From: JAFGPL01 sp963781805
GTDB lineage: Bacteria; Bacteroidota; Bacteroidia; Bacteroidales; UBA10428
Length of the DNA: 64,000 nt
NCBI GenBank assembly: GCA_963781805.1
Contig: CAWAHF010000004.1
Span: 2,294,001-2,358,000 of the forward strand
Reading direction: 5' to 3'
In this document: positions 46,118 to 54,816 of the stretch, piece by piece
Position numbering within the stretch: the stretch's first letter is position 1
How the letters are laid out: the number at the start of each line of letters is the position of its first letter
Notes under the pieces: model-generated
What the model saw: only the letters and a program-made list of their open reading frames with translations
The model's database searches: none
Told to the model about the DNA's origin: nothing
Made by a program: the position numbers and the translations under genes

Positions 46118-46405
46118 TTAAATTTCTTCGGTTTCTACTATCTTGGCAAGAACATCGGCATAAGGAAGTATCAGGTACTTTTTACCTTCAAATTCCACCT
46201 CAGTACCGCTAAAAGCTTTAAACAATACCATATCTCCAGGTATGATTTCCGCATTTTCAATCACGCCCATCCATACCAATCTGGCAAATTTGGGTTTTTC
46301 TTTAGCGCTTTCAGGTATAATAATACCTGAAGGCGTTTTTTGTTCAATTTCCGATTCTGTAATATCAAGAACAACGTTCTGATTTACTGGTAATAACTCT
46401 TTCAT
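46118..46405 (-). CDS. groES: GroES family co-chaperonin, not adjacent to groEL
   Basis: A 95-residue GroES-like protein: LPVNQNVVLDITESEIEQKTPSGIIIPESAKEKPKFARLVWMG includes the mobile loop (SGIIIP), and GDMVLFKAFSGTEVEFEGKKYLIL is the dome-barrel ending. The mobile-loop IIIP in place of IVLP is a common variation. GroEL is not in the window; instead the gene sits between two thiol-redox genes, 8 bp before trxA. An extra GroES copy for a redox-stress context is possible. Identity as GroES-family is strong, but partner GroEL is unknown. Confidence 0.85.
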   Translation of the reverse strand: MKELLPVNQNVVLDITESEIEQKTPSGIIIPESAKEKPKFARLVWMGVIENAEIIPGDMVLFKAFSGTEVEFEGKKYLILPYADVLAKIVETEEI

Positions 46406-46434
46406 AATTTACTATTTTTTTGAATTATATTTTC

Positions 46435-47013
46435 TTATTGAATTTCAAGTAATTCTTTCAATCGTGGCTGGTTAAAACCCACAACGACTTCACCGTTTAT
46501 TTCAGTCTGTGGTACTCCCTGCTGACCGGTTCTGCGAACAAGTTCCTGAGCAGCTTTTTCATCACGTGACACATCAATATCTGAATAGGGAATTCCGTTT
46601 TTCCGTAACCACGATTTAAGTGTGTTGCACCAACTGCATGTTGGAGTTGAATAAACAGTAACCCTTTTGGGAGCTTTTCCTTCAGCTTTCATCTTTGCCT
46701 GGTATACCGCGCTTTCAAAAAGCGCTTTATAATAAGAACTTCCATGGCAACCCTGAATAACATTCTTATAGATTCCATTTTCAAAAATCAGCAACGAAGG
46801 AGTACTGGTAATTCCATACTGTGGATGAATATCCCTGACTGAACTTATATCGGCAGTGAAAACCGGCAACGATGTTTCGCTCTGTTCAGCCAATTCAAGA
46901 CTTTTCAATGCACATTGACTGAGTTCACTATCAGGTTTATATAATAATAAAAACGATTTTTCTGTTTTTGCAGATTTCTGAATAAAATCAGCTTGTGAAA
47001 TCACTTTTTCCAT
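46435..47013 (-). CDS. Thioredoxin-like/glutaredoxin fusion protein
   Basis: A 192-residue protein with two thioredoxin folds. The N-terminal half (1-110) resembles thioredoxin (FLLLYKPDSELSQCAL, PQYGITSTPSLLIFENG) but has only one cysteine where CxxC would be. The C-terminal half (about 115-192) is a glutaredoxin/NrdH-like domain with active site C-S-W-C in YSTPTCSWCNTLKSWLRKNGIPY and the GVPQTEINGEVVVGFN block. Located between GroES and a membrane-anchored thioredoxin in one run. A hybrid reductant or redox-controlled protein-folding helper can be imagined; function is not known. Confidence 0.82.
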   Translation of the reverse strand: MEKVISQADFIQKSAKTEKSFLLLYKPDSELSQCALKSLELAEQSETSLPVFTADISSVRDIHPQYGITSTPSLLIFENGIYKNVIQGCHGSSYYKALFESAVYQAKMKAEGKAPKRVTVYSTPTCSWCNTLKSWLRKNGIPYSDIDVSRDEKAAQELVRRTGQQGVPQTEINGEVVVGFNQPRLKELLEIQ

Positions 47014-47019
47014 AATTTG

Positions 47020-47439
47020 TTAGTTGACTTTTTTAATTGCTTGTAAAAGAAATTCTTTGTTTTTTACTCCGACATAACGATTTACTTCAACACCATTCTT
47101 AAAAAGAATCATGGTTGGAATTCCTCTGATTTTGAACTTTTGTGCAAGCTCCTGATATTGTTCAACGTTAACTTTTCCAACGTGTGAATTGCCATTTAAC
47201 TCCGCGGCTATTTCGTTCAGCACCGGAGCCATAATCCGGCAGGGCGCACACCATGCTGCCCAGAAATCAACCAGAAGGACTTTGTTTTTTGTTTGATTAT
47301 TAAAATTTTTATCCGTAAGGGTCACAATTTTTTCATGATCACTAACCATTGGTATGTTCTTCATTTTCAATCTTGCCAGAAAAATCAGAATTCCAATCCC
47401 AAGGATAACCGAACCTAGAATAATGAATATTGTATGCAT
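47020..47439 (-). CDS. Membrane-anchored thioredoxin
   Basis: A 139-residue protein: N-terminal membrane segment (residues 3-22), then a thioredoxin domain with VDFWAAWCAPCRIMAPVLNEIAAE and KFKIRGIPTMILFKNGVEV. The active site is WCAPCR. The orientation of the anchor suggests either a periplasmic or a cytoplasmic tether. It overlaps no neighbour; a 1-bp gap separates it from trxB, so the two are co-translated. Possibly passes electrons from TrxB to envelope thiols if the domain faces the cytoplasm. Confidence 0.88.
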   Translation of the reverse strand: MHTIFIILGSVILGIGILIFLARLKMKNIPMVSDHEKIVTLTDKNFNNQTKNKVLLVDFWAAWCAPCRIMAPVLNEIAAELNGNSHVGKVNVEQYQELAQKFKIRGIPTMILFKNGVEVNRYVGVKNKEFLLQAIKKVN

Positions 47440-47440
47440 A

Positions 47441-48400
47441 CTATATTGTAATTAAGTTCTTTTGTTTTGATTTAATTTCGTGCAGGTAATTTGATACGGC
47501 AAGTGCGGCCACTGTTCCATCGCCTACTGCTGTGGTTACCTGTCTGAAACGTTTGGCTATGCTGTCGCCAGCGGCATAAATACCTTCAATATTCGTCGAC
47601 ATATCAGGTTTTACTACAATCTCGCCCCATTTATTTAACTCAACCGCATGTTGCAGGAATTCCGTATTGGGAATGTATCCGATAAAAATAAATGTTCCAT
47701 CGGTTTTTAAATTGTAACTTTCACCCGTGTTCAGATTTTTAATATCAACACTTTCCAGGCTTTCAGTTCCATGAAATTTAGTAATTACCGACTCCATAAT
47801 AAACCTGATTTTCGGATTGGATTCCGCCTCTTCCACAGCATGTTCAAATGCTTGAAAATAGCTGAACTGGTGTATTACTGTAACTTTTAAAGCATATTTG
47901 GTAAGCGATACAGCTTCTTCAAGCGCTGAATTACCGCCTCCCACCACTACTATTTCTTTATCTGTAAAAAAATCTCCGTCGCACGTGGCACAGTATGAAA
48001 TTCCTTTTCCTTTAAACAGATCTTCACCGGGAACTCCCAATGTACGTGACCTGCCTCCGGGACTGAGTATTATACTGTCAGCAGTATAGGTGATACCATC
48101 GGAAAGGATTATGTTCTTTATTTCACCGGACAAATTGATGTTTTTGACGGAAACATTTGATTTTATTTCACAACCAAATGTCTTCGCCTGTTTTTTCATG
48201 ATGCTGGCCAATTGATATCCGCTGATATTCTCAACTCCCGGATAGTTGGCTATTTCATGAGTCAGTATCATTTGTCCGCCCACAATACCTTCATCCACAA
48301 TCAATGTTTTCAACCTTGCACGTGACAGGTATATACCAGCGGTCAGACCGGCAGGACCTGAACCAATAACAATGGCATCGTAATGAGTTAATGAATTCAC
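47441..48400 (-). CDS. trxB: Thioredoxin-disulfide reductase
   Basis: A 319-residue FAD/NADPH enzyme that reduces thioredoxin. Seen: N-terminal FAD motif GSGPAGLTAGIYLSRA, the redox-active CATCDG (C-A-T-C) after GISY, NADPH motif VVGGGNSALEEAVSLTKYA and the C-terminal FAD motif GIYAAGDSIAKRFRQVTTAVGDG. Length is normal. Centrepiece of the thiol-redox operon, next to a membrane-anchored thioredoxin and a CX6C thioredoxin-like protein, all likely controlled by the divergent Crp/Fnr regulator. Confidence 0.95.
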   Translation of the reverse strand: MNSLTHYDAIVIGSGPAGLTAGIYLSRARLKTLIVDEGIVGGQMILTHEIANYPGVENISGYQLASIMKKQAKTFGCEIKSNVSVKNINLSGEIKNIILSDGITYTADSIILSPGGRSRTLGVPGEDLFKGKGISYCATCDGDFFTDKEIVVVGGGNSALEEAVSLTKYALKVTVIHQFSYFQAFEHAVEEAESNPKIRFIMESVITKFHGTESLESVDIKNLNTGESYNLKTDGTFIFIGYIPNTEFLQHAVELNKWGEIVVKPDMSTNIEGIYAAGDSIAKRFRQVTTAVGDGTVAALAVSNYLHEIKSKQKNLITI

Positions 48401-48404
48401 AGTT

Positions 48405-48761
48405 TTATGCTTTTACGGTTGCTGAAATTTCTTTGTCAAGAATTGCTTTTACCTGGTCTCTTGTCTGAATGCTCGAAGTAGCTTTTACTACCTTTCCGTT
48501 CTTGTAATAAATAGTAAAAGGAATGCCCATAAAACCTCTTACTTCGGGAAGGTTTCTGATAACATGCGATTCCGGATTATCAAATTCCATGTCATAAAAT
48601 TTTACATCTTTGTATTCATCTTCAAGTTCTTCTGCAATACCATAAACTGGTATACACATAGGCCCCATACGACCGCATATTACCATTACATTTTCATTTT
48701 CGTTGATAATTTTAGCATGATCTGCTGCTGTTTCGATGTGTTTTAAATTTGTATACAACAT
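48405..48761 (-). CDS. Thioredoxin-fold protein with CX6C in place of CxxC
   Basis: A 118-residue cytoplasmic protein with the thioredoxin fold: VMVICGRMGPMCIPVYGIAEELEDEYKDVKFYDMEFDNPESHVI, PEVRGFMGIPFTIYYKNGKVV with the cis-Pro loop. The active site cysteines are separated by six residues (C-GRMGPM-C) rather than two. First gene of the minus-strand redox run, directly divergent from the Crp/Fnr gene. It may use a different redox partner or bind a metal. Function unknown. Confidence 0.83.
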   Translation of the reverse strand: MLYTNLKHIETAADHAKIINENENVMVICGRMGPMCIPVYGIAEELEDEYKDVKFYDMEFDNPESHVIRNLPEVRGFMGIPFTIYYKNGKVVKATSSIQTRDQVKAILDKEISATVKA

Positions 48762-48787
48762 GACTTTTTTGTTTTAAAATTATGATA

Positions 48788-48795
48788 CAAAGTTA
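48788..48795 (-). promoter_or_regulatory. -7 element TAACTTTG for the redox operon
   Basis: On the minus strand these bases read TAACTTTG, matching TAnnTTTG, 27 bp upstream of the 48761 start codon. A clear -33 element is not seen. Confidence 0.5.
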
Positions 48796-48840
48796 GATTG
48801 TATAATACATTAATTTATGGTTTTTACCCCCGGACACAAC

Positions 48841-48867
48841 AACCTGTAAATTGATTTAGAACAGGTT
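48841..48867. promoter_or_regulatory. Inverted repeat in the divergent regulator/redox promoter region
   Basis: AACCTGT at 48841-48847 and ACAGGTT at 48861-48867, perfect 7-bp arms 13 bp apart, between the regulator and the redox operon. Could be an operator for the Crp/Fnr protein; spacing is longer than the classical 6-bp FNR/CRP site. TAACTTTG at 48884-48891 is a -7 match for the plus-strand gene. Confidence 0.4.
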
Positions 48868-48914
48868 TTTTATTGAATTGGATTAACTTTGCAGATTCAT
48901 TTTATGGATAATTA

Positions 48915-49610
48915 ATGAAAACTATTCTCGAGACTGATCAGGATTTTATTTGCGATATACAGGCTCCATGCTTCCAGATGCTTTCACACGAAGAAGTTGT
49001 GCTGGTAAGGGCCAGTAAGACCCAGGTATTGTTTCGAAAGGGAGATAACCTCACCAAACAGGGGGCATTTGCATCTTATGTATTGTTTATCATCAATGGG
49101 TTGGCCAAACAATACATTGAAGGTGGCAGTCTGAAAAACTTTAATTTAAGGATTATCAAACCGGGCGAATTTGTTGGCCTTTCAGCGGTTTTTACCAAAA
49201 ACACTTTCAATTATTCATCTGTTGCCCTGACTGATTGCCAGGTTTACCTGGTGGAGAAAGAGGCCATTGCCAATATTGTTAAACAAAATGGAGCATTCGG
49301 TTTTAGCATTATTAAAAGGTATTGTGAACAAGATGCAAATTTGTTTGATACATTGCGGAACATGATGTACAAACAAATGAACGGTCGCATGGCAGATACC
49401 TTATTATATATAGATGGTTTAAAAAATGAATATCCTGAAATCTTTCACCTGCTGTCACGCAAAGATATCGGCGATTTTACAGGAGTATCCACCGAAAGTG
49501 CAGTGAAATTGCTAAAGACGTTTGAAAAGGATGGATTTATTAAACTCAATGAAAAGGATATCACTCTAATCAATCATTCTGGTTTGCAGGAAATAAGTAA
49601 AAGAGGATAA
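48915..49610 (+). CDS. Crp/Fnr family transcriptional regulator
   Basis: A 231-residue regulator with an N-terminal cyclic-nucleotide-like beta-barrel (about 30-125: GLAKQYIEGGSLKNFNLRIIKPGEFVGLSAVF), a dimerisation helix, and a C-terminal winged HTH with FHLLSRKDIGDFTGVSTESAVKLLKTFEKDGFIKL. Two Cys lie near the N-terminus but the four-Cys Fe-S pattern of FNR is absent, so the signal is not obviously oxygen. It diverges from the thiol-redox operon and probably controls it. The distance to the operon start is 153 bp. Confidence 0.9.
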   Translation: MKTILETDQDFICDIQAPCFQMLSHEEVVLVRASKTQVLFRKGDNLTKQGAFASYVLFIINGLAKQYIEGGSLKNFNLRIIKPGEFVGLSAVFTKNTFNYSSVALTDCQVYLVEKEAIANIVKQNGAFGFSIIKRYCEQDANLFDTLRNMMYKQMNGRMADTLLYIDGLKNEYPEIFHLLSRKDIGDFTGVSTESAVKLLKTFEKDGFIKLNEKDITLINHSGLQEISKRG

Positions 49611-49987
49611 AGCCATATCAATCCTGATTGTTTAGTTAATCATGCTGCGTGTCAAGTTTTTTTTAATCCACAAGTACAAGCACACTTCCCCAAGTCCTCT
49701 TTTTTAAGGAGGATTAGTTTAAAAGTGACTCAAAAATCCTATTTCAAAATTAGTAATGCTAATTTGCCAAAGCTAACTCCCCCTTTTATAAGGGGGAATT
49801 GCTCTAGTGTTAAAATGATCACGGTAATGTATTTAGTAGAATTTATTCGAACTTAACTAATACTTTAAGAAATCCCTTGGCGAAATTATTATATGATTCA
49901 CCTGACAATATTCTCAACAATGTACTGCCATCTATACTCCATTCTTTGCAAATCTTACTATTTTTACCTCTAATTCATAAGGTGTAA
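49611..49987. other. Intergenic region with REP-like hairpins
   Basis: 377 bp with no gene. It holds a perfect hairpin CCCCCTT-TTAT-AAGGGGG (49779-49796), preceded by AACTC and followed by AATT, and a weaker TCCTC/GAGGA hairpin at about 49695-49713. Both are reminiscent of C/G-rich REP-like palindromes such as those flanking the DUF559 genes, but differ in sequence. Confidence 0.55.
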
Positions 49988-52459
49988 ATGTTCTATCCGG
50001 AAAATTTCGAAAATAAGATAGGTTTTGACAGAATCAGAGAGATGTTGAAAGAACATTGTCTTTGTACACTGGGTATTGCTCATGTAGAATCTATGGCCAT
50101 GACAGATTCGTTTGAGCTCCTTGATCAACTTTTAAATGAGACTGCCGAATTTAGGGATATCTGTCAATTTGAAGATAATTTTCCGGTAGACAATTATATT
50201 GATGTTAGTATTAGTCTTAAAAAAGCGAGGGTAGAAGGCGCATTTCTTGAAACCGAAGAAGTTTTCAACCTGAAAAAATCGCTGGATGCTATTAAATCGG
50301 TTCTTCGGTTTTTTAAGGAACTTGAAGAGAAGGAAAAATATCCGATACTCAGAAAACTTGCGGGAAATGTAAATTTCTTTCCATTTGTGCTCGAAAAAAT
50401 TGATGCCATACTTACAAAAACGGGAAGAATAAAAGACAATGCATCACCCGATCTGCAAAAAATCAGAAAGGAAGTTATACAGAAACAGTCATACGTAAAT
50501 AAACGGCTTTTAAGCATTTTAAAAAATGCACAGCAAAGCGGAATAGCCGAGCAGGATGCCACCCTTACCATCAGAAACGGAAGACTTGTTATTCCTGTGT
50601 CTGCAGCCAACAAGCGTAAAATAAGCGGCCTGATACATGATGAGTCAGCCACAGGTAAAACGGCATTTATCGAACCTGCTGATGTGGTGGAACTGAACAA
50701 CGAAATTAAAGAACTGGAATATGCAGAACAGCGCGAAATCATTAAAATTCTAACCCTCTTTACCGATGCCATCCGACCATATATTGATGATTTGGACCAG
50801 GCGTATTTATTTCTTGGTTATATCGACTTTTTAAGGGCAAAAGCCTTGTTTGCGATTAAGATTGGAGCAATCAGACCCGAACTTAAAAACAACCAGATGT
50901 TTCACTGGTCCAGGGCAATTCACCCGCTTCTCTATTTGTCTCACAAAAAAATCAATAAAGAGATAGTGCCGCTCGATATCAGACTCGAACACAACAGCAG
51001 AATCCTATTGATTTCCGGGCCGAATGCGGGGGGTAAATCTGTGTGTCTTAAAACAGTAGGGTTGCTTCAATACATGATGCAATGCGGCATGCTTGTGCCA
51101 ATGAATATTGACTCATCCATGGGAATTTTTTCAAAAATCTTTATTGATATCGGTGATGAACAATCGCTCGAAAACGATTTGAGTACCTACAGTTCACATC
51201 TGTTGAATATGAAATATTTTGCAAAAAATGGCGACAAGCAAACCCTTATATTGATTGACGAATTCGGATCAGGCACGGAACCCATGCTGGGAGGCGCAAT
51301 TGCTGAAGCCATCCTTGAGGAGTTTAATCAGAAAGAGATTTATGGGGTAATTACCACGCATTATGCCAACCTGAAACACTATGCCTCTTCTGCCAATGGA
51401 ATTATAAACGGAGCCATGCTATTCGATACCGGACAGATAAAACCTCTCTTCAGGCTTGAGATTGGAAAACCCGGCAGTTCTTTTGCCATAGATATTGCGC
51501 GAAAAATAGGGTTGCCTGAGGAAATTTTAAAAAATGCTTCCGAGAGGGTTGGTCAGGAACATATCCAGTTCGACAAACATCTGCGTGAAATTATCAGGGA
51601 TAAAAGGTATTGGGTAGATAAACGGGATAAAATCAGGATAGCAGAAAAGAAACTGCAGGCACTAATAGATCAGTATACAGATGAGCTGAAACAAACCAAA
51701 AAACAGCAGAAAGAAATCCTCAGTCAGGCAAAACTAAAAGCAGAAGAGATGCTGGCTGGTATTAACAAGGAAATCGAAAATACCATCAGAATTATTAAAG
51801 AAAGTCAGGCGGACAAAGAAAAGACACGTGATGCGCGTAAAAATCTGGAACAGTTCAAAAGTAATCTTGCAGAACAGCCGATTATAGCTGATCCCACCCT
51901 GGAAGGCAAACTTGACAAAGCCGGCAAAATACGCAAAAAATTAGGTATTGAGGAGAATGCTCCTGAAGATAAAAAAAGACTAAAAGAAGAACGAAAAATA
52001 AAAACCGGCGATAAGGTCAGGCTTGTAAATCAGGATGTAATCGGTGAAGTGCTTGATGTTAATGGCGATAGCATTTTGGTAGCATTCGGAAACATGATAA
52101 CCACCGTAAAAGAAATTCGGCTGCTCAGGGTAAATGAAGATGAAACAAAGAAAAGTGCCAAACAGAATTCACAAAGTTCCTTTGGATATAACCTCTCCGA
52201 AAGAAAACTCAATTTTAATTCGGATATTGATATCCGTGGCAAAAGAGCGGATGAAGCCATTGAAATAGTCAGAAGGCTGATTGATGAAGCCATCATGGTC
52301 TCGGTACGTGAATTGCGAATTCTTCATGGTAAAGGAAACGGTATTCTGAAACAGGTCATTCGCGAATATCTTCAGACGATGAATGTGGTAAGATCATGCA
52401 GGGATGAGCAGGTTGAATTTGGGGGTGCAGGGATAACGCTGGTTGAGCTGGATTTATAA
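49988..52459 (+). CDS. mutS2: MutS2 family ATPase with Smr domain
   Basis: An 823-residue MutS2 protein. Seen: core helical domains (about 1-320), the ATPase with Walker A GPNAGGKSVCLKT and signature DEFGSGTEPMLGGAIAEAILE, a TTHYANLKHYA switch, a long coiled coil (about 515-640), a KOW/SH3-like segment (GDKVRLVNQDVIGEVLDV) and the C-terminal Smr nuclease domain with DIDIRGKRADEAIEIVRRLID and the LHGKGNG motif. MutS2 is linked to suppression of homologous recombination and to ribosome rescue, not mismatch repair. No neighbour is functionally tied. Confidence 0.95.
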   Translation: MFYPENFENKIGFDRIREMLKEHCLCTLGIAHVESMAMTDSFELLDQLLNETAEFRDICQFEDNFPVDNYIDVSISLKKARVEGAFLETEEVFNLKKSLDAIKSVLRFFKELEEKEKYPILRKLAGNVNFFPFVLEKIDAILTKTGRIKDNASPDLQKIRKEVIQKQSYVNKRLLSILKNAQQSGIAEQDATLTIRNGRLVIPVSAANKRKISGLIHDESATGKTAFIEPADVVELNNEIKELEYAEQREIIKILTLFTDAIRPYIDDLDQAYLFLGYIDFLRAKALFAIKIGAIRPELKNNQMFHWSRAIHPLLYLSHKKINKEIVPLDIRLEHNSRILLISGPNAGGKSVCLKTVGLLQYMMQCGMLVPMNIDSSMGIFSKIFIDIGDEQSLENDLSTYSSHLLNMKYFAKNGDKQTLILIDEFGSGTEPMLGGAIAEAILEEFNQKEIYGVITTHYANLKHYASSANGIINGAMLFDTGQIKPLFRLEIGKPGSSFAIDIARKIGLPEEILKNASERVGQEHIQFDKHLREIIRDKRYWVDKRDKIRIAEKKLQALIDQYTDELKQTKKQQKEILSQAKLKAEEMLAGINKEIENTIRIIKESQADKEKTRDARKNLEQFKSNLAEQPIIADPTLEGKLDKAGKIRKKLGIEENAPEDKKRLKEERKIKTGDKVRLVNQDVIGEVLDVNGDSILVAFGNMITTVKEIRLLRVNEDETKKSAKQNSQSSFGYNLSERKLNFNSDIDIRGKRADEAIEIVRRLIDEAIMVSVRELRILHGKGNGILKQVIREYLQTMNVVRSCRDEQVEFGGAGITLVELDL

Positions 52460-52608
52460 TTGTATATAGATTATTAGTTGATTTTTTAATTTGTTCTCAA
52501 AAAGTATTAGAAAACCTAATGAAGCAAAGGTACAACATGTTAAAATTGCTATATCTGATTTAAGATTGAGTTCTTACTAATTATTATTAATTTTATAAAA
52601 AAAATGCA

Positions 52609-52851
52609 ATGAATCTGTTAGCAAAAAAACTTGAGTTAGTTCAAATGATAATAAATACACAAAAACCCTCGATATTGAAAAAAGTGGAAGATGTTTTATT
52701 GAAAGAAAAAAAAACCGATTGGTGGGATGAAATAAGTGAATCTGAGCGTAAAGCAATTGAGCAAGGAATTGCAGAAGCAGATAGGGAAGAACTTATACCT
52801 CACGAAGAAGTTATGAAAAAAGTTAGAGCGAAATTCAAATTTAATAAATGA
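52609..52851 (+). CDS. Antitoxin-like protein of a RelE/ParE-type pair
   Basis: An 80-residue protein with an N-terminal helix-rich half and a C-terminal segment WWDEISESERKAIEQGIAEADREELIPHEEVMKKVRAKF, as in many ParD/Phd-like antitoxins of the addiction-module component type. Its TGA stop overlaps the ATG of the downstream toxin frame (ATGA at 52848-52851), the normal arrangement of such pairs. It appears intact, while the toxin carries an early stop. Confidence 0.78.
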   Translation: MNLLAKKLELVQMIINTQKPSILKKVEDVLLKEKKTDWWDEISESERKAIEQGIAEADREELIPHEEVMKKVRAKFKFNK

Positions 52852-53144
52852 AAATTAGTTGGACTCCTACTTCTTTAAAAACCTAGTTTGCTGTGCTTAA
52901 TTTTCTTGAAGAGACATGGTCTATCAGGGATGTAGAAAAGTTTATCAATGAGGTAGATAATATTCTTGAATTAATATCAAAAAAGCCATACCTATTTGAA
53001 GCTTCAAGAAAAAGTAAAAATATTAGAAAAGGATTAATTACAAAACACAATACACTTTATTATAGAGTAAAACCTAAGAAACAAGAAATTGAATTAATAA
53101 CATTTTGGGATAACAGGCAAGATCCAAAAAAATTGATCCTTTAA
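52848..53144 (+). pseudogene. RelE/ParE toxin gene with an in-frame TAG at codon 13
   Basis: ATG 52848 overlaps the antitoxin stop and opens MKISWTPTSLKT, the normal first strand of a ParE toxin. Codon 13 (52884-52886) is TAG. The same frame continues to the stop at 53142-53144 as FAVLNFLEETWSIRDVEKFINEVDNILELI and RKGLITKHNTLYYRV, the expected remainder of a RelE/ParE fold ending in ITFWDNRQDP. A restart at GTG 52893 would give 83 residues without the first strand. A single base change explains the lesion. The toxin is probably inactive. Confidence 0.85.
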
Positions 53145-53203
53145 AGAACAAATCCGTTTGCACTTAAATGCGTTCTTAAATTATTCCTTAAAAGAACTTT
53201 AAA

Positions 53204-54703
53204 CTAATAGATGATTTTTTTTGTGATCCATTTATTCATAAAAAAAAGTATTGTAATAACTATTCCCCACTGAGCCAGGCAGGTCATAACACTGAATGGA
53301 CTAAAAGGATTGAACCAGTCCTTTGGAGCAAAGACAGTTGCTGAAAGGAACAACCACCACAGAATAAGTAATGTACTTGCAATTGGGATAAAAAATCTAA
53401 TTAAAAAATCCCACCATTTTCCAGGAATCCAATCATTTGGGGAGTTAAATTCTTTTCTCAGATTATGAATACCAAGTCTTGTAGCTGCAAGTGCAATAAA
53501 GACTCCCGACATAATTAATCCAATACCCCAAACATAATCCTGATTACTTAGAAAATCAACACTTCGGGCAGAAGGAATGCCTGCTAAATATGAAAAAATT
53601 AAAATGATGATTATTGCCTTTGATCTGTTAATACCCATATCAATAAAAACACGTGTTGAGAGCTCAAACATCGATATCAGTGATGAAAATCCGGCAAAAG
53701 TGAGTCCCAGAAAAAACAGTATGGCATACAATCTGCCAGGGTGCATGGTTGAAAAAAGCTGCGGCAACCAGATAAAGGTCAACCCGGTGGAAGCGGGTCC
53801 ACTGGTTTTCATAACCTCCAAAACCTGTGCATCGGTATAATTATTAAAATGCTGCAATACAGAAAAAACGGTTCCGAAAATGACCATAGCCATAATGATC
53901 GAAATGGTATTATTTCCTATCCCGGTAATAAATGCATTTTTTACTGTTCCATGCTGAATCTTCATGTAAGCCGCATAGGTTAAAAACAATCCCCACCCTG
54001 CACCTGTATCCCAGGCATTCTGGGTAAGTGCCTGTAACCATATTTCAGGTTTTGAAAGCTGACTCCAATCCGGTGTAAAAAGATATACAATGCCTTTTGT
54101 CGCTCCGGGTAAGGATAAAACTCTAATCAGTGCCAGTATGATAATCACCAGAAGTGAAGGGATTAATATCATATTAACACGTTCAATTGATTTTACACCT
54201 TTCCATATTGCCCATCCTGCAAGTACTATTGCGATCGCATGAAACAAATATGTAGAGTTGTTTTGTTGAAAACTATTCCAGATTTCAGCTGAACCTGATG
54301 CATTTGCAGGAAGGGAATGAAATATAAAAAACCATGAATAGTATAAGGCCCATCCTACAATCACAGCATAGAAAAAAGCAATTCCCATGGCAACAAGCGA
54401 GACAAATCCTCCCATCCATGCAAATCTTTTGCCTGCTGCTTTAATAAATGTACCTACCACACCATATCTAAACTTCCTTCCAAGCAGGTATTCCGCTATA
54501 ATTAATGGAATACTCCAGATAAACAGAAATACAATCCAGGCAAGAATCAGTGAACCAGCTCCATTTTCGCTGCCATTTTGTGCTGCAATCCTGGGAAACC
54601 GCCAGATATTACCAGTTCCTACTGCAATACCGAGTGCACTCAGCAGAAGTCCTATACGGGTAGAAAATCGTTGATGAACAGTCTGGTCTATTGGATTGCT
54701 CAT
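53204..54703 (-). CDS. Sodium-dependent neurotransmitter:sodium symporter family transporter
   Basis: A 499-residue SLC6/NSS-family transporter (LeuT fold) with about 11-12 helices. Seen: helix 1 GLLLSALGIAVGTGNIWRFPRIAAQNG with the Na+/substrate-site unwinding region, the GGWAIWKGVKSIERVNM segment, NAWDTGAGWGLFLTYAAYM and the helix 8 region GFSSLISMFELSTRV. Likely imports an amino acid or related solute with sodium. It faces the RelE-type remnant tail to tail. Substrate unknown. Confidence 0.93.
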   Translation of the reverse strand: MSNPIDQTVHQRFSTRIGLLLSALGIAVGTGNIWRFPRIAAQNGSENGAGSLILAWIVFLFIWSIPLIIAEYLLGRKFRYGVVGTFIKAAGKRFAWMGGFVSLVAMGIAFFYAVIVGWALYYSWFFIFHSLPANASGSAEIWNSFQQNNSTYLFHAIAIVLAGWAIWKGVKSIERVNMILIPSLLVIIILALIRVLSLPGATKGIVYLFTPDWSQLSKPEIWLQALTQNAWDTGAGWGLFLTYAAYMKIQHGTVKNAFITGIGNNTISIIMAMVIFGTVFSVLQHFNNYTDAQVLEVMKTSGPASTGLTFIWLPQLFSTMHPGRLYAILFFLGLTFAGFSSLISMFELSTRVFIDMGINRSKAIIIILIFSYLAGIPSARSVDFLSNQDYVWGIGLIMSGVFIALAATRLGIHNLRKEFNSPNDWIPGKWWDFLIRFFIPIASTLLILWWLFLSATVFAPKDWFNPFSPFSVMTCLAQWGIVITILFFMNKWITKKIIY

Positions 54704-54816
54704 AAAAAATTTAGTTCAGAATATGTCTCTGCAACCACTCTTAATCAATGGCTGAATTAATCATCCCAACAAAAATATAGTAACCCGGTTCAGCCTGAGA
54801 TAAATGTAAAATTTAC

